From Cephalotus follicularis (Eukaryota > Streptophyta > Magnoliopsida > Oxalidales > Cephalotaceae): a stretch of 64,000 nucleotides of DNA. Location: NCBI GenBank assembly GCA_001972305.1, contig BDDD01000045.1:617040-681039 (forward strand), given 5' to 3'. The notes under the pieces are model-generated. The model did no database searches. It saw only the letters and a list, made by a program, of their open reading frames with translations, and was not told the origin of the DNA. This document shows positions 34,540 through 47,640 of the stretch, piece after piece (the first letter of the stretch is position 1; each line of letters begins with the position of its first letter). Both the position numbers and the translations under genes were made by a program.

Positions 34540-36108
34540 ATGCTTCTTACTCTGGAGTTTCTTCTCCGCGCTCCCTTCTTCCCTGGGGAGCATCTCTGTC
34601 TACATACTTCCTTAGGTGACCTTTGCGGATCATATCATTTATCCGATTCTTCAAATGCCTACACTCCTCTGTATCATGTCCATGATCACAGTGGTAATGA
34701 CAATATTTGTTTGAGTCCCTCTTGTTTGCTGGGGATCTCAATGGTGCTGGCCACTGGAATGGGACTATTTCCTTCTTCACTGTCAGTATTATGGTCCGTG
34801 TCTCCAAGAGAGGGGCAAAATTGATGTAGTTGGGGATTGGTGTTCCCCGTTTCGGTGACTCTTCCCACCTTGTGCCTCAGGTCATCATTCGTCAACTTTG
34901 GCCCCCATTTTCTCTTCTGCTTCTTCCCTAGAGCACTTCATGAGTGCTCCTCTTTATCCTGATGATCAGACCAGGAGGCCTTCTGCTTCCTAGTTGCCAA
35001 TCCCTCCTCTGCATTCACATATTTCTCTGCTCTTCTGAGGAGGTCTGTCATATCATGGGCTGGATTCTTCATCAGCGAGAAGGTGAAAGCCGAGTTGTCT
35101 CTCAACCCACTGTTCAAAGCTGCCAGAGCAAAGGAAGGCTCTAGGTCCTTTACCATGAGAGACTCCTTATTAAACCGAGTTAGGTAGTCCTCGAGGGATT
35201 CATTCTTCCCCTGCACCACGTTGATCAGATGATTTGAATTCTTTCTCTTGGTGGTGCTGTTCACAAATTTTATGACGAACATCTCGCTGAACTGCTCGAA
35301 GTTCGCCATTGACTTTGGGGGTAGCGTGGCGTACCACATCTGAGCTGGACTGCATCTGAGGCTTGATGCACCAGCATAATCTGAGTGTAATACCTCACAT
35401 GTTTATGGGATCAGAAGACCCATCATATTCTCTGAATGTGGGAAGTTTGAACCCTCTCGGTCTGGGCTCCCTCAATATCTTTGGACCGAAAGGAGTGTAG
35501 TTTAAATTCGGCACCTTTAACAGATACCCCCTCGTCTGCTCTGCTCCTCTGAGCCTTCTCTCCATCTCTGCAAACCTCTTATTCATGATCTACTTAATGT
35601 CTTCTAGGTTCCTAGTCTTGCTAGAGACCTGAGATGGCCCTGCTCTGACCGAGTAGTTTGACCTACTCCTCAACCATGATTCAGTCCTATGAGAAGCGTA
35701 GGAATGTGCAGGAGGCTCCTCTACTTCTGTTGAGTAGTCTGAGTAGTCCTCCTCCATTGGATCTTGCTCAGGTAAGTCCTGCTGGGGATCATAGTTATTG
35801 TCCCTAGCGCTGGAGGACTCTACTCGTAGAGATGTATCAATCTCTGACCGCCTTAGAGGACGTGTGGCCCTCCTTTGCGGGTTCCACCTAGCCTCTTGAG
35901 GCTGTTGTTGTTCTGGGGCTAGTCTGCTTGGTCCAGCCTGATCTTGTGGGGCTGGTCAGCTTGGTCCAGCCTAATTTTGGCTAGCCATGTTGTTCACCAG
36001 CAAGGTTGTGAGTCTCCCCATCTCTTGGAGGAACTGGTTAAATTGCACTTCAGTGAGAGGAGCTTCTTTGGGAGTGGCAGCATGGTTGGTGATTCTTCTT
36101 AGAGGCAT
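34540..36108 (-). pseudogene. gag: F gag
   Basis: The start at 36108 gives MPLRRITNHAATPKEAPLTE, 28 bp inside the primer site, a normal distance for Tat. The gag core (34938-35339) has MWYATLPPKSMANFEQF and LTRFNKESLMVKDLEPS. A CX2-3C/H-type knuckle stretch near 34640-34730 reads CHYHCDHGHDTEECRHL. It forms the particle shell and binds RNA. Several breaks. Confidence 0.85.
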
Positions 36109-36136
36109 TGTTGAATTAATTGAAACAACTCATGTC

Positions 36137-36156
36137 GGTTCCCACAGACGGCGCCA
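36137..36156 (-). promoter_or_regulatory. F primer binding site (TGGCGCC type)
   Basis: The minus strand reads TGGCGCCGTCTGTGGGAACC, the standard primer site of plant Tat/Athila-branch elements, two bases inside the 5' LTR. Confidence 0.92.
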
Positions 36157-36158
36157 AC

Positions 36159-36626
36159 AGTTGATGCTGAAATCAACTACACAACAGTCCTCTACGTGTG
36201 GAGGTTTGATTTGTTGGGAAGTAACGCTGAATTCTCCGAGGATGATGTTGGATTTGTGTTCTTTAGTCTTCCCTGCACAAACGGAAAGCAATCTATCGAA
36301 AGTCTAGGAGGGTTTCCTCCCGGGGACACTCCGATGCTTAAGTCAGTTAATTACAGAGAAAACAGTAAGTGTAAATGGAAAATTGCTCGACTCTCCCTCA
36401 GTCTTTTTTGGGAGTATTTATAGCCTTACATGGTTGTAACGTCTGCTAGCATCATGGTGGAGTTACTGGTCTCTGGTAATGGCCGGGATTTCAGGCCATT
36501 ACTTCCTTATGGGTGAAGGCATTTTCTCCCCCATTATAAACACATACTTGGCCGTTTTACCTGTAATTATGGGTATTAAAGGACACGTGTCAGTGCCTTA
36601 ATAATAGATGGCTTTTTCCCATATTG
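36159..36626 (-). repeat. F 5' LTR with TATA box
   Basis: 468 bp. A TATAAATA box on the minus strand lies at 36415-36422. The copy is ~29 bp longer than the 3' LTR. Confidence 0.9.
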
Positions 36627-36631
36627 GTATA

Positions 36632-37997
36632 TATAATAATTACCAAATCACATGCACTCTTTTATTTTTTTGACTTTTGTTTTTTAGCCGAATAAAAAAA
36701 AAAGAATACAACAAGAATATAGGCATGACATCCCAATAACAAAGTACAACAAAGTTTTATTCATTTTTTGGCTTTTGAAAAACCAAGCATAGGCTTTATG
36801 CCTTTATATTTAACTCTTTAGGCTTTATCATAGTGACAAAAAAAAAAGGTAACATCATCAAAGACAAAAAAGTAAATAAAAGAAATTAGGGGTAGAGAAT
36901 AGTAAATTGTACTTCTCCTTTTAGATTCTATATCTATATAATTAGACAAATTAGGGGATGTTACGCATGACATGCGACAACACCCTCTCAATTGGCGCAT
37001 TAAACGTGTTTTTTTTGGTCTTTTATTATAACATAGAGAGTTTTACAGATGATATGTGGTCTTCTTTTTTCAAATCTTATCCAGTCATATCTTATCTTAT
37101 CCTATCAAATCGCATCACATTAAATATAATCATATAAAATAATATAAAACAATAAATTTGATTTGAAATAATTTAGATAAGATAAAATAGAAAAAGGTTA
37201 GGAGTTGCTACACATGACATGTCGCAACATCCCCTCAACTTGGCCAAAGTTATGACATGTGGTGCATTAGACATGCTTTTTTTTTTATCTTCTATACTAA
37301 CATAGAAAGTCTTGTGCTCGTCTTCTCTCTTCAAAATTTATCAAATCATATCTTATCTTAATTTATCTTATCATATACTATCAAATCATATCACATAATA
37401 GCAAATCTAATCATGTCGTACCATGTGTTATCACATTACAAGCGGTTAAATATCATTCAAGAGAAGAGAGTGAGAGCGAGAGAGGAGGGAAAAATTGATT
37501 ATGACCTGCTATGATTTACAACGGGTGAAGAACTTTTAAAGAAAGAGGACAAGAGAATTTTAAGAGTGTTTGATGCTTTGATATTAATAAGCATGGTGAA
37601 ATTTTGAATATCATCTGTAACAATTTTGGACCAGATAAATTGTGAATGTTTGGATTGTTGGGGTTGGATATTAAACTGAATTCATATCTAGTTCAAACTT
37701 ATATTTCTTAGTAGAATTTAGAATTTTGATTGATTATTATGTATTCTTGCAATACATACAATTTGAACCTGGATTTTTAGTACCTTAAGTACGTTTATCA
37801 AACATGATGTATTTTAATATTATATTTGATATTTTTAAACAATATAAAAATATAAAATAAACATAATTTAACCATGATCAAAATAAAATCATAACCAACT
37901 TTAAAAAAAACACCGTATAAAATATATCACACCTTTTAAGCAAGTCTCGAGTACTGAGAATTACGCTAGTTTATAATAATATCCAAATCTTAATTGT
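36632..37997. other. AT-rich intergenic stretch with a diverged tandem duplication
   Basis: No gene. A ~200-240-bp segment occurs twice (about 36957-37140 and 37197-37430). Shared features are CATGACATG(Y)CGACAACA-like starts, a T-run, TCTTCT-rich centres and TCATATCTTATCTTA tails. 36845-36935 resembles 26040-26135 left of F. The family is unknown; it could be a non-autonomous DNA element or simple local duplication. Confidence 0.55.
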
Positions 37998-38488
37998 TGT
38001 TGATGCCGAGAACTGGTTCCTTGATCAACACCACTTTTACTGATATCTACGTCAATTGTCTTCAACCTGCAAAACAGAGAAGTGACTGTAGATTGACTCT
38101 GGGAACACCCTCCGATGGTTAAGTAAAACTAGATTGAAGATTTCGTATATAGAAGACTCAAGAGTATATGGGATTGCTCTAGAGTTTCAATGATCGAACT
38201 TGGTTTTTTGTCTTGTAATCAAATATTTATATTGATTTAAATATGCTTACCTCAGAGTCCTGGTTATTATAGAAGATTCCAATAATTAGGGAAGCTCTCC
38301 CTTACTTCCAAGGATTCAAAAGAGTTTCATCCCTTTATTATAGAGATTTTCCATTGATTGTAGTAATTTGATATTAATTAGAATATCAAACATAATCCCG
38401 TGCAATTAATATGTCGTTGCTCTAGCAACAATCATTGACGTGTGCATGTGTCATACTTTGATTGGCCAAGATATTTTTACATGTATCA
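37998..38488 (-). repeat. G 3' LTR
   Basis: 491 bp, + strand ends TGTTGATGCC and GTATCA, parallel to F's TGTTGATGCT and ATATCA. A purine tract on the minus strand (complement of TATGCCCCCATACTTTCC) lies just inside. Confidence 0.8.
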
Positions 38489-39110
38489 TATGCCCCCATA
38501 CTTTCCAGATCTCTAAACCCCTTGATCAGAGATGGAAAGTATTATCTTGATGCACCAAATAATGTTGGCTTTCTAAGAGTAGAACGAGCTTGTGGACATC
38601 GAGACATGGTCCAAGTTTTGTTGAAAAGGGGAGTTCCAAAGTACAAATGGTCTACTCTGCGCATTGATTTGGATGGGATGACGTGGGAGGGTAATAAGTG
38701 TCATTGTAATGCTTGTCATTAAGAACATTTTGAAGAGAGAGGGAACACGTGGCGTTTTAAATGTTTCAAGTGTAATACATTGTCTTTTGTCCTCATAGTT
38801 ATAAAGTAACTAATAGTGAATTTGAAAAGTCTGGTGATCTGAGCCGTTGATTGTGTATTTTTTTACCATTGGATCTAGGCAATCATTTTTGGGGATTTAA
38901 ATCTCTTATTTAAACTATCATCTTTTACTACTCCTTACCTTCCAAAAACCTTATGAGTCTCTGATTCTCTCTATCATCACCTTCACCATTATTCTTCACT
39001 TACACTTCTCAAGACTTCTCTCCAGTTCAGATCATCTTCTTCAGTGACCAAGCTTCCACGGTGAGGTTCTGTCCTTTCCTTTTTACATTTGTGCTTCTGG
39101 TTTCGATTTT

Positions 39111-41553
39111 ATGAGCTCCAAATTTCACAGGCCATTGCCTAGTGAATTTGGACATTTATTCGCTGGTCTCGATACCGTTTGGGAAGAGTCCAACTTTCTT
39201 CCTTATAATATGAATCCCCCTCACCTAACATTAGAGCATAGGGTTTCCCCTATTAGAGAGACTTTTGGCTCACCAATTAGGGTTTTAGATGAATGGCCTA
39301 GGTCTCCTCGTCCTTATTGTAGGCGTAATTTCCTTACTGTTTACTCTTCAAATTGTATTGATAAGAAGGATAGATTAATTCTTGTTACTATGATAGCGAG
39401 GATAAAACAAACTTCAGAGCATACTGAGAATATCAAGACTGGTGTAGACCTTGAAAACTCAGTTCCAAGTAGGGCTGCTCCTTCGCTTTCCATAAATTTT
39501 CCTAAGAGTAAGATAAACCGGTCCCGTATCATCGAACTAGTGAAGGAGTACCACATCCGTGGTTGCAAAGAGGTGTGGATACCTCATGATGGGACTGAGG
39601 TCAGAGTGAGTGTTTCTGGTAGATTCGTCGTGTTTGAAAATGCGCTAAAACATGGTCTGCGTCTCCGCTTATCTGACTTGGCTTATGGGGTGTTCGATCA
39701 TTATGGTTTGCACCCTGGTCAAGTACAGGCTTAGTCATGGACATTTATCATGGGATTCCATGTTTTTTGCATTGGTCAAAAATTGTTCCAAGTATCTCCC
39801 TATTTAAGGTGTTTTTCCAAATTTGTAGCGGCCAAGAATATGGTTTTTATTATAAATCCCAAACAAGCGCAAAACAGCTAATCAAGCAAACCAAATCTGA
39901 CAAAACTGGTGGTATTGGTATTTTTTGGTGGAAGGACTTGTTAATTTCACTCCTACGGTCTAGAATGACGCTTCTATGGCTGAATTGTCCATGACTAAAC
40001 TGCTCTCGTTAGGACCTGTTTTTGTTCAGATTCTCGTCACACCACAGAAGTTAAAAGATGCTAGTTTATGTGCTCCTCGGAGATTTGAAGATGAGGAAGA
40101 GGAGTCCGACTCCATTGACTCTGGTAGCATAGGAACTCTTCAAAGGTTTTCTTTTCTAAGTTTTGATCTAACATCATCCACACATCTAACTAGTTCTATT
40201 CTTTGTTTGGTAAAGATGTCCGGAGGAGCATTGTTTAGGTATATGAGTGCCTATGCTTCCCGAATTAGGAGTAGCTCTACTATTGTTCATAGTTTTGATG
40301 TGATAGTTGCTATTCAGAGTTCTGATGTGATCCCCTAACCCTTAGAGCCTCCTGCCAAGAAGGATAGGTTGTTGGAGTCCAAGAGGGAAGATCTTGCAGA
40401 AGATCAAGCCACTTATTCCTGAGGCTTTTGAACCTTCTAAGAAGCCTCATACCAAGAAATCACTTTCTCAGAGGAAGAAGACAACTACTCCATCTAGCAA
40501 GGACAAACAGTCTGAGGAGGAGTCTTACCAGGCTTTGTTCTCGTGAGGCCTCGGTATATGAGGAACTCTTAAACTTGTCCTTCATGCCTGCAGAGAGAAA
40601 GGGTAAAGACAAGCTAAATCCAGCAGAGCTCAAAGATGAGGCGTGGAGTACTACTATACGGGTAGATAAACGACAAATCTCGTATGTTATTCTTGTCTGA
40701 GTTTCTTTGACCTTTCCCATTTTTCTCTAATTTTGTTTTTGCAGAATAGCAATAATATCATGCTTCTCACTGAGAGATTGGAATAGCTGAGCACCATTTT
40801 GGAAGACAAGGAGGCTAGTTTGGCCCATAAAGAAAAAGAGTTAGACAGCCTATGGGTTTCTAATGTAGAACTTGGTGAGATGATCGAGAAAGTCCTCCAA
40901 AACAAATTAGATCTTGAATCGGAGGTCGATGAAGCGTGGAGGTATTCTAACACGCTACGTGATGAACTGAATATTCTAAAGGAGAAATATTTCACAGTTA
41001 TTAGGACTCATGATTGACAATCCGAGCTATTGAAAAAAGTTTGTGAGGAGTTGGAGGATCTTCAGAAAATTCAGAGTTCTTTGGCAGAGAAGGCAGTGAC
41101 AAATTTCAAGACCTCATAAAGTTTCCAGGAATAGGTAGATAAAGAAGCATATCTATTTAGGAGAATATTTTTCTATGGATGCAGGAATTGGATCCAAGGC
41201 TTGCATCGTGAGTTGGATCTCTCCCAAATTGTGGTAACAAGAATTCATGAGAAATATGATTTCAACTAGACGGGGTCATTGACGTTGAAGTCGTAGCTTT
41301 AGAGGCACGAATAAGAGGTGCTGAGCCTTCCTCTGCCATCTCACAATCCTCTGATCCTCCCATTGTTGACACAATTGATCCTCCTCTCACAACTATTCAA
41401 ATCAAAGTTGATACTGAGATTGTTGATCTTGCTGCTGATGTTCAAGATCTTACCATTGGAGAAAACTTGGAAGTTGAGGAGTTAGACCAAGCTGGGGCTG
41501 AGTCAAAGAACCTTGCTCCTCTTAATGTTGAAGGTCTTCCTCACATAGAGTAG
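39111..41553 (+). pseudogene. G antisense extra gene (PF04195-like, coiled coil)
   Basis: It starts MSSKFHRPLPSEFGHLFAG and runs opposite to pol. The N-terminal part has VRVSVSGRFVVFENALKHGL near 39605-39660 and GVFDHYGLHPGQVQA, the same motif block as F's gene and the PF04195 family. A basic middle part (40428-40680) is followed by a GT...AG intron that fits 40682-40744. Then comes a long coiled coil (~40745-41130, LAHKEKELDSL, LRDELNILKEKY) and an acidic tail. The intron before the coiled coil matches F. It carries several breaks. Function unknown. Confidence 0.7.
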
Positions 41554-42880
41554 ACCTGTTCTTTTTGTAAATAACAATTTTCATATGGGTTTGCTGTAAT
41601 GAACTCCTTCATACTTTATTTAGAATTGCTATTGTATTTAGTTTTCGAGTTGGTGTTCATAAAAAGATTAATCTGTGGATTGAATTTCACTTTAACTTTT
41701 GGTTGAAAATCAATAGAAAGACCTTCACTACACCAACACTTCAGTCAAGATCGCACAAATCTGTTTACCAAAGACCTTTATGCCACTTTTCATATTTGAC
41801 TACTTAGAATAATGGAGCCACATCTTTCATTTATTGTTTTGGACATTGGAAACACTGGTATTTTTGGATAAATACAGGGAAGACAATTAACACAATTCAC
41901 ATACCCAAAAATTTTAAATCATGACTGATACGAACCTTGCTCGAGAGCTTATGGCAACTCGCCATGAATTCCTTTTTGCCAAAGAGAAAATCGATTTCCT
42001 ATAACAGATACTAGATCTCAATCAAGGAAGGTCGAAGAATGCAAGGAGGGCCTTCAACTTAGCAGAAAACTCATTGCGCAACCTCGGTATTGAGGACTTG
42101 AAGAATCAGATCAGCAAGGCCTGCCCTATCTCGACGTGAATGAACTCTTCGCGGATATGGGAGAAAGGATCTGCTTGGTTCAAGAAGGGCTTATTGAGGC
42201 TGTTGAGGATGGTGGGCCCTTGTGAGGGAACTTTTTGTTTTTCTTCTTGTAATCCTTTGCTCTTTGGAAGGGCTCTTTGATAAAATTTTATGGTTTCACA
42301 TTAGGATATCTCCATTTTTATTTTTATTATTATTTATTTTCAAAGACTTAGGAATCAAGTAACCTGTAGGTGATCCCTTATTTGCCTCTCAATCTCATCA
42401 AATAGGTCTAGTTGATGGTACCTTGTTCAGTGATACCCTTACCAAACTTCAATGTAACTTGTATACTGTAAATAGTCATTTTTTATTCCTGAGTAGATTA
42501 AAATTGCGAAGAGTAGAGTTTCGCATGTGCACCTCACATCATTAAGGGATTTTGTGGGTTTAAATAAAAAGCCTATCTTCCCACTATATTTATTCTCTAA
42601 TGTTTTAGAGAGACAATGAAATACTCCTTCATCAGAAGATCTTTGCATTTAACAAAAGATAACTTTGCAGAAAGATTTATAGATCTCTGATATGAGTTCT
42701 GAAGTTTTCCATTAAATCTTAGAAAAAGTATGTAAATGATATTTTTAAAGGGATTAAAAGAGAGTGAAATCTTGTTCAACATTTTATTGGATCAAGACAA
42801 CCTAATGCTATCTATTATTTACATATAACATTAGGAACAAGAGTTGGTGAAAATATGTCCTTATTGGTAATACTTACTAA
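41554..42880. other. G spacer between antisense gene and pol
   Basis: AT-rich, between the 3' ends of two convergent genes. No hairpin minisatellite like that of F is seen. An open-looking + strand stretch at ~41921-42220 starts MTDTNLARELMATRHEF and is helical in character. I do not recognise it. Confidence 0.5.
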
Positions 42881-45800
42881 GGTGTTCTGCGTTCCAGCTC
42901 CAGTTGATTTCCCTACCCCCCAAAGTTTTCAGCTTAAAAGTACCTGGCCTAAGGACCCGTTTTATCTTATACGGGCCTTCCCATTATGGAGCTAATTTTC
43001 CTCTGGTTTTGGTTGGGTCAAAGGTACTCGACTTTCTGAAAACCATGTCACCTTCTTTCAAGCCTTTTGGAAATACCCTTTTGTTATAATGGCGACTTAT
43101 CCTCTATTGGTATGCTGCCACCCTTATCGTAACTTTGTCCTTAAGTTCCTCAACCAAGTCCAAGTTGTTCCTCAAATGCTCTTCATTGTTCTCTTCATCA
43201 TACTCCTTGACCCTTTCAGAAGGCAGGTCAATTTCTAAATGAATGACTGCTTCTGATCCAAAGCACAAACTAAAGGGGGTTTCACCCGTTGTTGACCTTG
43301 GGGTTGTTTGATGTCCCCATAAAATTCTCGGTAGTTATTTCATGCACCGTCCTTTGGTTAGCTTCAGTCTTCCCTTCAGACCAGCTAGGATTTCCCTGTT
43401 CATCAGATCAGCTTGTCCGTTGCTCTGGGGGTATGCTACAGAGGCTTGTCAGTGCTCTATATTCCATGTTTTGCAGAATTCTCTAAAGGCCTCGCAATCA
43501 AACTTCTTGCCATTATCTGAAACCAAAATCTTTGGCACTCTGAATCTGCATATTATAGATTTTCATATAAAGTTTTTTGTCTGCTTCTCTATCCTATTAG
43601 CTAGTGGTTCGGCAGCTACCCACTTGGTGAAATACTCGATGGCGATGACTAAGTGCTTCCTCTGTTCGGTGGATTGGGGTAGAGGTCCCAAGAAATCCAA
43701 ACCCCATTGGGTGAAAGGCCATGGTATTGCTATCGTTGTCAGAGGTTCACTGGGTCAATGAGTTACCCTGGCAAACCTCTGGCACTTGTCACACCTTCTT
43801 ACAAAATCGATACTGTCCTTATGCATAATGGGCCAAAAGTAGCCCTGCCTGAGGATCTTATACGATAAGGATCTACCTCCGATGTGATTCTCGTATATGC
43901 CTTCGTGTACGTCTCTGCGGACGTAGTCTGATTTAGATGGGCTCAAACATCTTAGTAGTGGCATGGCATAGGACCTTTTATATAAGATTCTATTCATGAG
44001 TTGGAACATGTTGGCCCTATATACAATCTTTTTGGCTTCCATCTTATTCTAGGGAGACTACCATTTCTAAGCCAATTGATCTCTTTTTCTTGAGTAGGAG
44101 TACGTTCTATTACAAAGTCTACTAGGACTTAGGCCTTTATAGCTGTCCTAGACTCATATTTGATATCATACTCCCCTAGTTCCACAGACCACTTCACTAG
44201 TTTACTCGAAGTGTTAGGTTTTAGCAAAAGTTTTCTGATAGTTTTATTAGTTAACACCTTAACGGTGTGAGCTTGAAAATATGGACTAAGCTTTAGAGCG
44301 GAGATCACGACATCATAGGCAAACTTTTCAATCTCTGAATATGTACATTTAGTTTTGTTCAGAACTCTGCTAACATAATAGATTGGTCTTTGAAGTCTTT
44401 CTTCTTCTCAAACCAATACAAAACTTATCTCTCCTTCTGCTATTACAAGATATAACAACAATGTATCCCTAGGTTGGGGTTTATTCATCAGAGGAGGAGA
44501 AGTCAAGTGGCTTTTTAACTGCTCGAAGGCACTCTGACATTCCTGTGTCCATTGGAATCCTGTTGAGTTTCTTAAGACTTTGAAGAAATGAAGGCATTTC
44601 TCTGCAATCCTTAAGATAAACTTTCTCAATGTTGTTACCTTGTCATTGTGTCTTTGTATCTCTCTAATTGTTTTGGGTGGGGACATGCTCAATATCGCCG
44701 AGATCTTCTCTGGGTTGACTTCTATCCCCCTTCTTGACACCATAAAACCCAAAAATTTTCCTAAAGTGACCACAAAAGCACAGTTAGCTTCAATTTCAAT
44801 TGGTATCCTCTCAGTATCGCGAAAGCCTGCCTGAGATCTTCCACATGAGATCCTTGCCCTTTGGTCTTTACTAGCATATCGTCTACATACACCTCCATGT
44901 TTTTATCAATATGCGTCTGAAAAATCTTGTTAACCAGGCATTGATAAGTTACACTAGCATTTTTTAGACCAAAGGGCATCATTCTACAACAATATACGCC
45001 TTAGTCGATGATGAAAGATGTCTTGTCTTCATTTGGAGGGAACATTATAATTTGATTATAACCTGAATAGGCATCCATGAAACTCAGAAGCCTATGACCT
45101 GAGGTTGCGTCCACCAATTGATCAATTTTAGAGAGAGGAAAATGATCCTTGGGGTATGCCTTATTCAGATTAATAAAATCGATACACATTCTCCACTTTC
45201 CGTTGGCTTTATTCACCATAGCAACGTTTGCCAACCATGAAGAATATTGTTCTTCTCTTATGAACCCAGCTTTGAGAAGTTTTTCCACCTCCTCTACGAT
45301 TGTCGCCTGTCTCTTTGGGGGAAAAGTGTCTCTTCTTCTGTCTGATATGAGGGTGGTCTGGATCAATACTCAACTTGTGAACTATGACCTCTAAACTGAT
45401 GCCTAGGACCTCCTCTGTAGACCACGCAAAGATATCTTTAGTATCCCTCAAGAACAAGATAATTTCATCCTTCTATGGACTTTGCAACTTTGAACCTATT
45501 TGAAAGAACTTACTCTGATCCTCCTCATTGGCTACCACATGGATGAGCTCATCTACGGGCTCTGGTCTATCTGACTCAATTTCATCTCTGAAACTTACAT
45601 TACCTATAAGTAATGCTCTCTCTGGGTGCTTCATTTTTATGGCTACCACCTGGCACTTCTTTGTAGCCTATTGGTCTCCTTTAACTTGTCCTACTCCGAA
45701 CCTGGTGAGAAATCTGGCCAACAAATGTTTAGTAAAAACTAGCCCCAAATGTATTCAAACCTTACATTCCTAGTATTGCATTATAAGGGCTTGGAGTATT

Positions 45801-46172
45801 AACTACTATAAATGTGGTATTTGTCCAAGCTTTTTGATCCTCACCAATGATGACTGGGAGTTTTATTTCCCCATGGGATAGACCACTTCTCCTAAAAAGC
45901 CAACCAAAGGAGTTCTGATAGGTTTAAGTTTGTCCTCTGGAATATTCAATTGGTCAAATGCATGCTTATACAAAATCTACCGAGCTCCCCACATCTACAA
46001 GGAACCTTTTCATATCGAAGAGGTCCACACTAAGCTTTACCACTACTGGGTCAACATAGGGTAACCACAAACCTTCGAGGTCAGCATAACTGAAACTAAT
46101 CACATTTTCTGGCTCTGCCACCATTTCTTTTGATTTTCCTACTTTCTGCCTTTTGGGCTGTTGGACAACCAT
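42880..46172 (-). pseudogene. pol: G pol remnant
   Basis: On the minus strand: protease-like part (45966-46172), RT (44640-45460, MCIDFINLNKAYPKDHFPL, YVDDML), RNase H (44060-44640), and integrase with finger (43755-44042, CDKCQRF), core and Tat C-terminus down to ~42880. Wording is close to F. Many breaks. Confidence 0.82.
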
Positions 46173-46199
46173 GGTTCGCCTTGCATAAGCCTTATGGGA

Positions 46200-47640
46200 C
46201 TATGGGCCATCTCATTCGAATGAAGGTCCCCCAGAGATAGTGTGGATGGTTCCTCTAGATTCCCTTGCCCCCCTGTTCTTGGGTTGTTCGTCCCTGTGCT
46301 CCGCTCTTTGATCTCCCGCATCAGTGTCCTTGAGTCGTCTGAGGTAACCATCTCTGATTAGTCTTTCATTCTCATACTTCAAATGTTTGCATTCATCCGT
46401 GACATGTTTAATATCCTGATGAAATTGACAATACCTATTTTGATCCCTTTTGGTTGGTGGTTCTTTGAGTCTCTCTAGCCACCTGAAGAGTTCATTTTTT
46501 ATCTTGCACAGTATATTGACATATGTCTCATTCAATGGAGTATACTGCTTGAAATCCTTGAACTTCGGCTTTTCCGGGCCTCTGGCCACTTTATTTTTGG
46601 AATCTTGTTTGGGGAGATCTTCTCTATTTCTCCTTTTTTCTCCTCTACCCTATCCGGTTCTGTTGGACTTTGTTCTGTTCCGCCAGTCCCGCTGGGTTCA
46701 TTTCTCTGGAGTTTGTCGCTTCTTGTGCATTAATATATTTCTCTGCCCATTTTAAGACATCTTGTAGATCTATAGGGAGTTTCTTCATGATCGAGAATGG
46801 AAATTGTGATTCGTTCAAGCCACCAAGGATAGCCGCTATAGCAAAAGATTGATCTAGGTTTCTGACCTGCAAAGACTCTTCATTGAAATGGGCCAAATAT
46901 TGCCTTAACCTTTCGTCCTATTTCTGCACCACTAAGATCATATTTGAAGAGGTCTTCTTTTGCCTCCTGCTATTAATGAACTTCACGATGAAGAGTTCAC
47001 TAAGCTACGTGAAGGAATAGATGGAATTGGGAGGGAGCTGACTATACCACTTTTGTGTAGCACCCGTGAGCGTGACTGGGAAACCACGACAGAGAACTGC
47101 ATCCGAAGCCATATGGAGAAGCATGTTATGTTTGTATAAATGAACATGCTCTAGAGGATCTAAAGTACCATCATATTTTTCTATTGGTGATTGTCTGGAC
47201 GAACGCAATACTGGTTCTGCCATGATCTGTGTAGAGAAAGGATGGATTTTGAAGCTTCTCAACTCAGCTAAATAACCACCTCTAACTTCCACCTCCTGGG
47301 TAATCTAAGGCCTAGGCTTACTGTCGGTACCTGATGGTCTCCTTCTAAGAGGTGCAGTGTGAATTAGATTCACAACAATTCTATAAAAAGCTGATATTCG
47401 TTCACCTCCAATAGACCGAGGTTGACGAATATTTTCTTCCACAAAAAATCTTCACCAGTTGAGTCTCCAGTTGAGTCATATTCCTCATTGACGAAGTCCT
47501 GATCTCTCGTGTCAGAGGATTCTCTGCATTCTGTCTGTGGGTGTGCGAACCCCTATCCTAATTCCTGGTGCGCCTAAGGGGATTTCTCCTCTACTCTACT
47601 TCATGGGCAGAACGTCAGAGTACACTCTCCCGGTGTGTTG
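46200..47640 (-). pseudogene. gag: G gag remnant
   Basis: Recognised parts are KWYSQLPPNSIYSFT (47005-47292), FNEESLQVRNLDQSFAIAA (46645-46896), and a knuckle-like stretch (CQFHQDIKHVTDECKHL, ~46340-46440). They match F's gag in order. Broken, N-terminus indistinct. Confidence 0.78.

Larger units (their letters stand above)
26141..36626 (-). mobile_element. F: Tat (Retand-like) Ty3/gypsy element with both LTRs
   Basis: LTRs lie at 26141-26579 and 36159-36626, flanked by GTATA at 26136-26140 and 36627-36631. On the minus strand the order is 5' LTR, TGGCGCC-type primer site, gag, protease, RT, RNase H, archaeal-type RNase H, integrase, a repeat-rich spacer, an antisense (+ strand) extra gene, and the 3' LTR. 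This is the Retand-type plan of the Tat lineage. About two dozen differences over ~245 aligned LTR bases (~10%) suggest a few million years at a generic rate. It is broken at roughly a dozen places. Confidence 0.92.

Noticed and set aside
38462-38722. 86-codon frame with a CHCNACH end
   Set aside because: It begins in G's 3' LTR and crosses the purine tract. The Cys/His end alone is not a recognised finger, and no homologous frame is seen in F.
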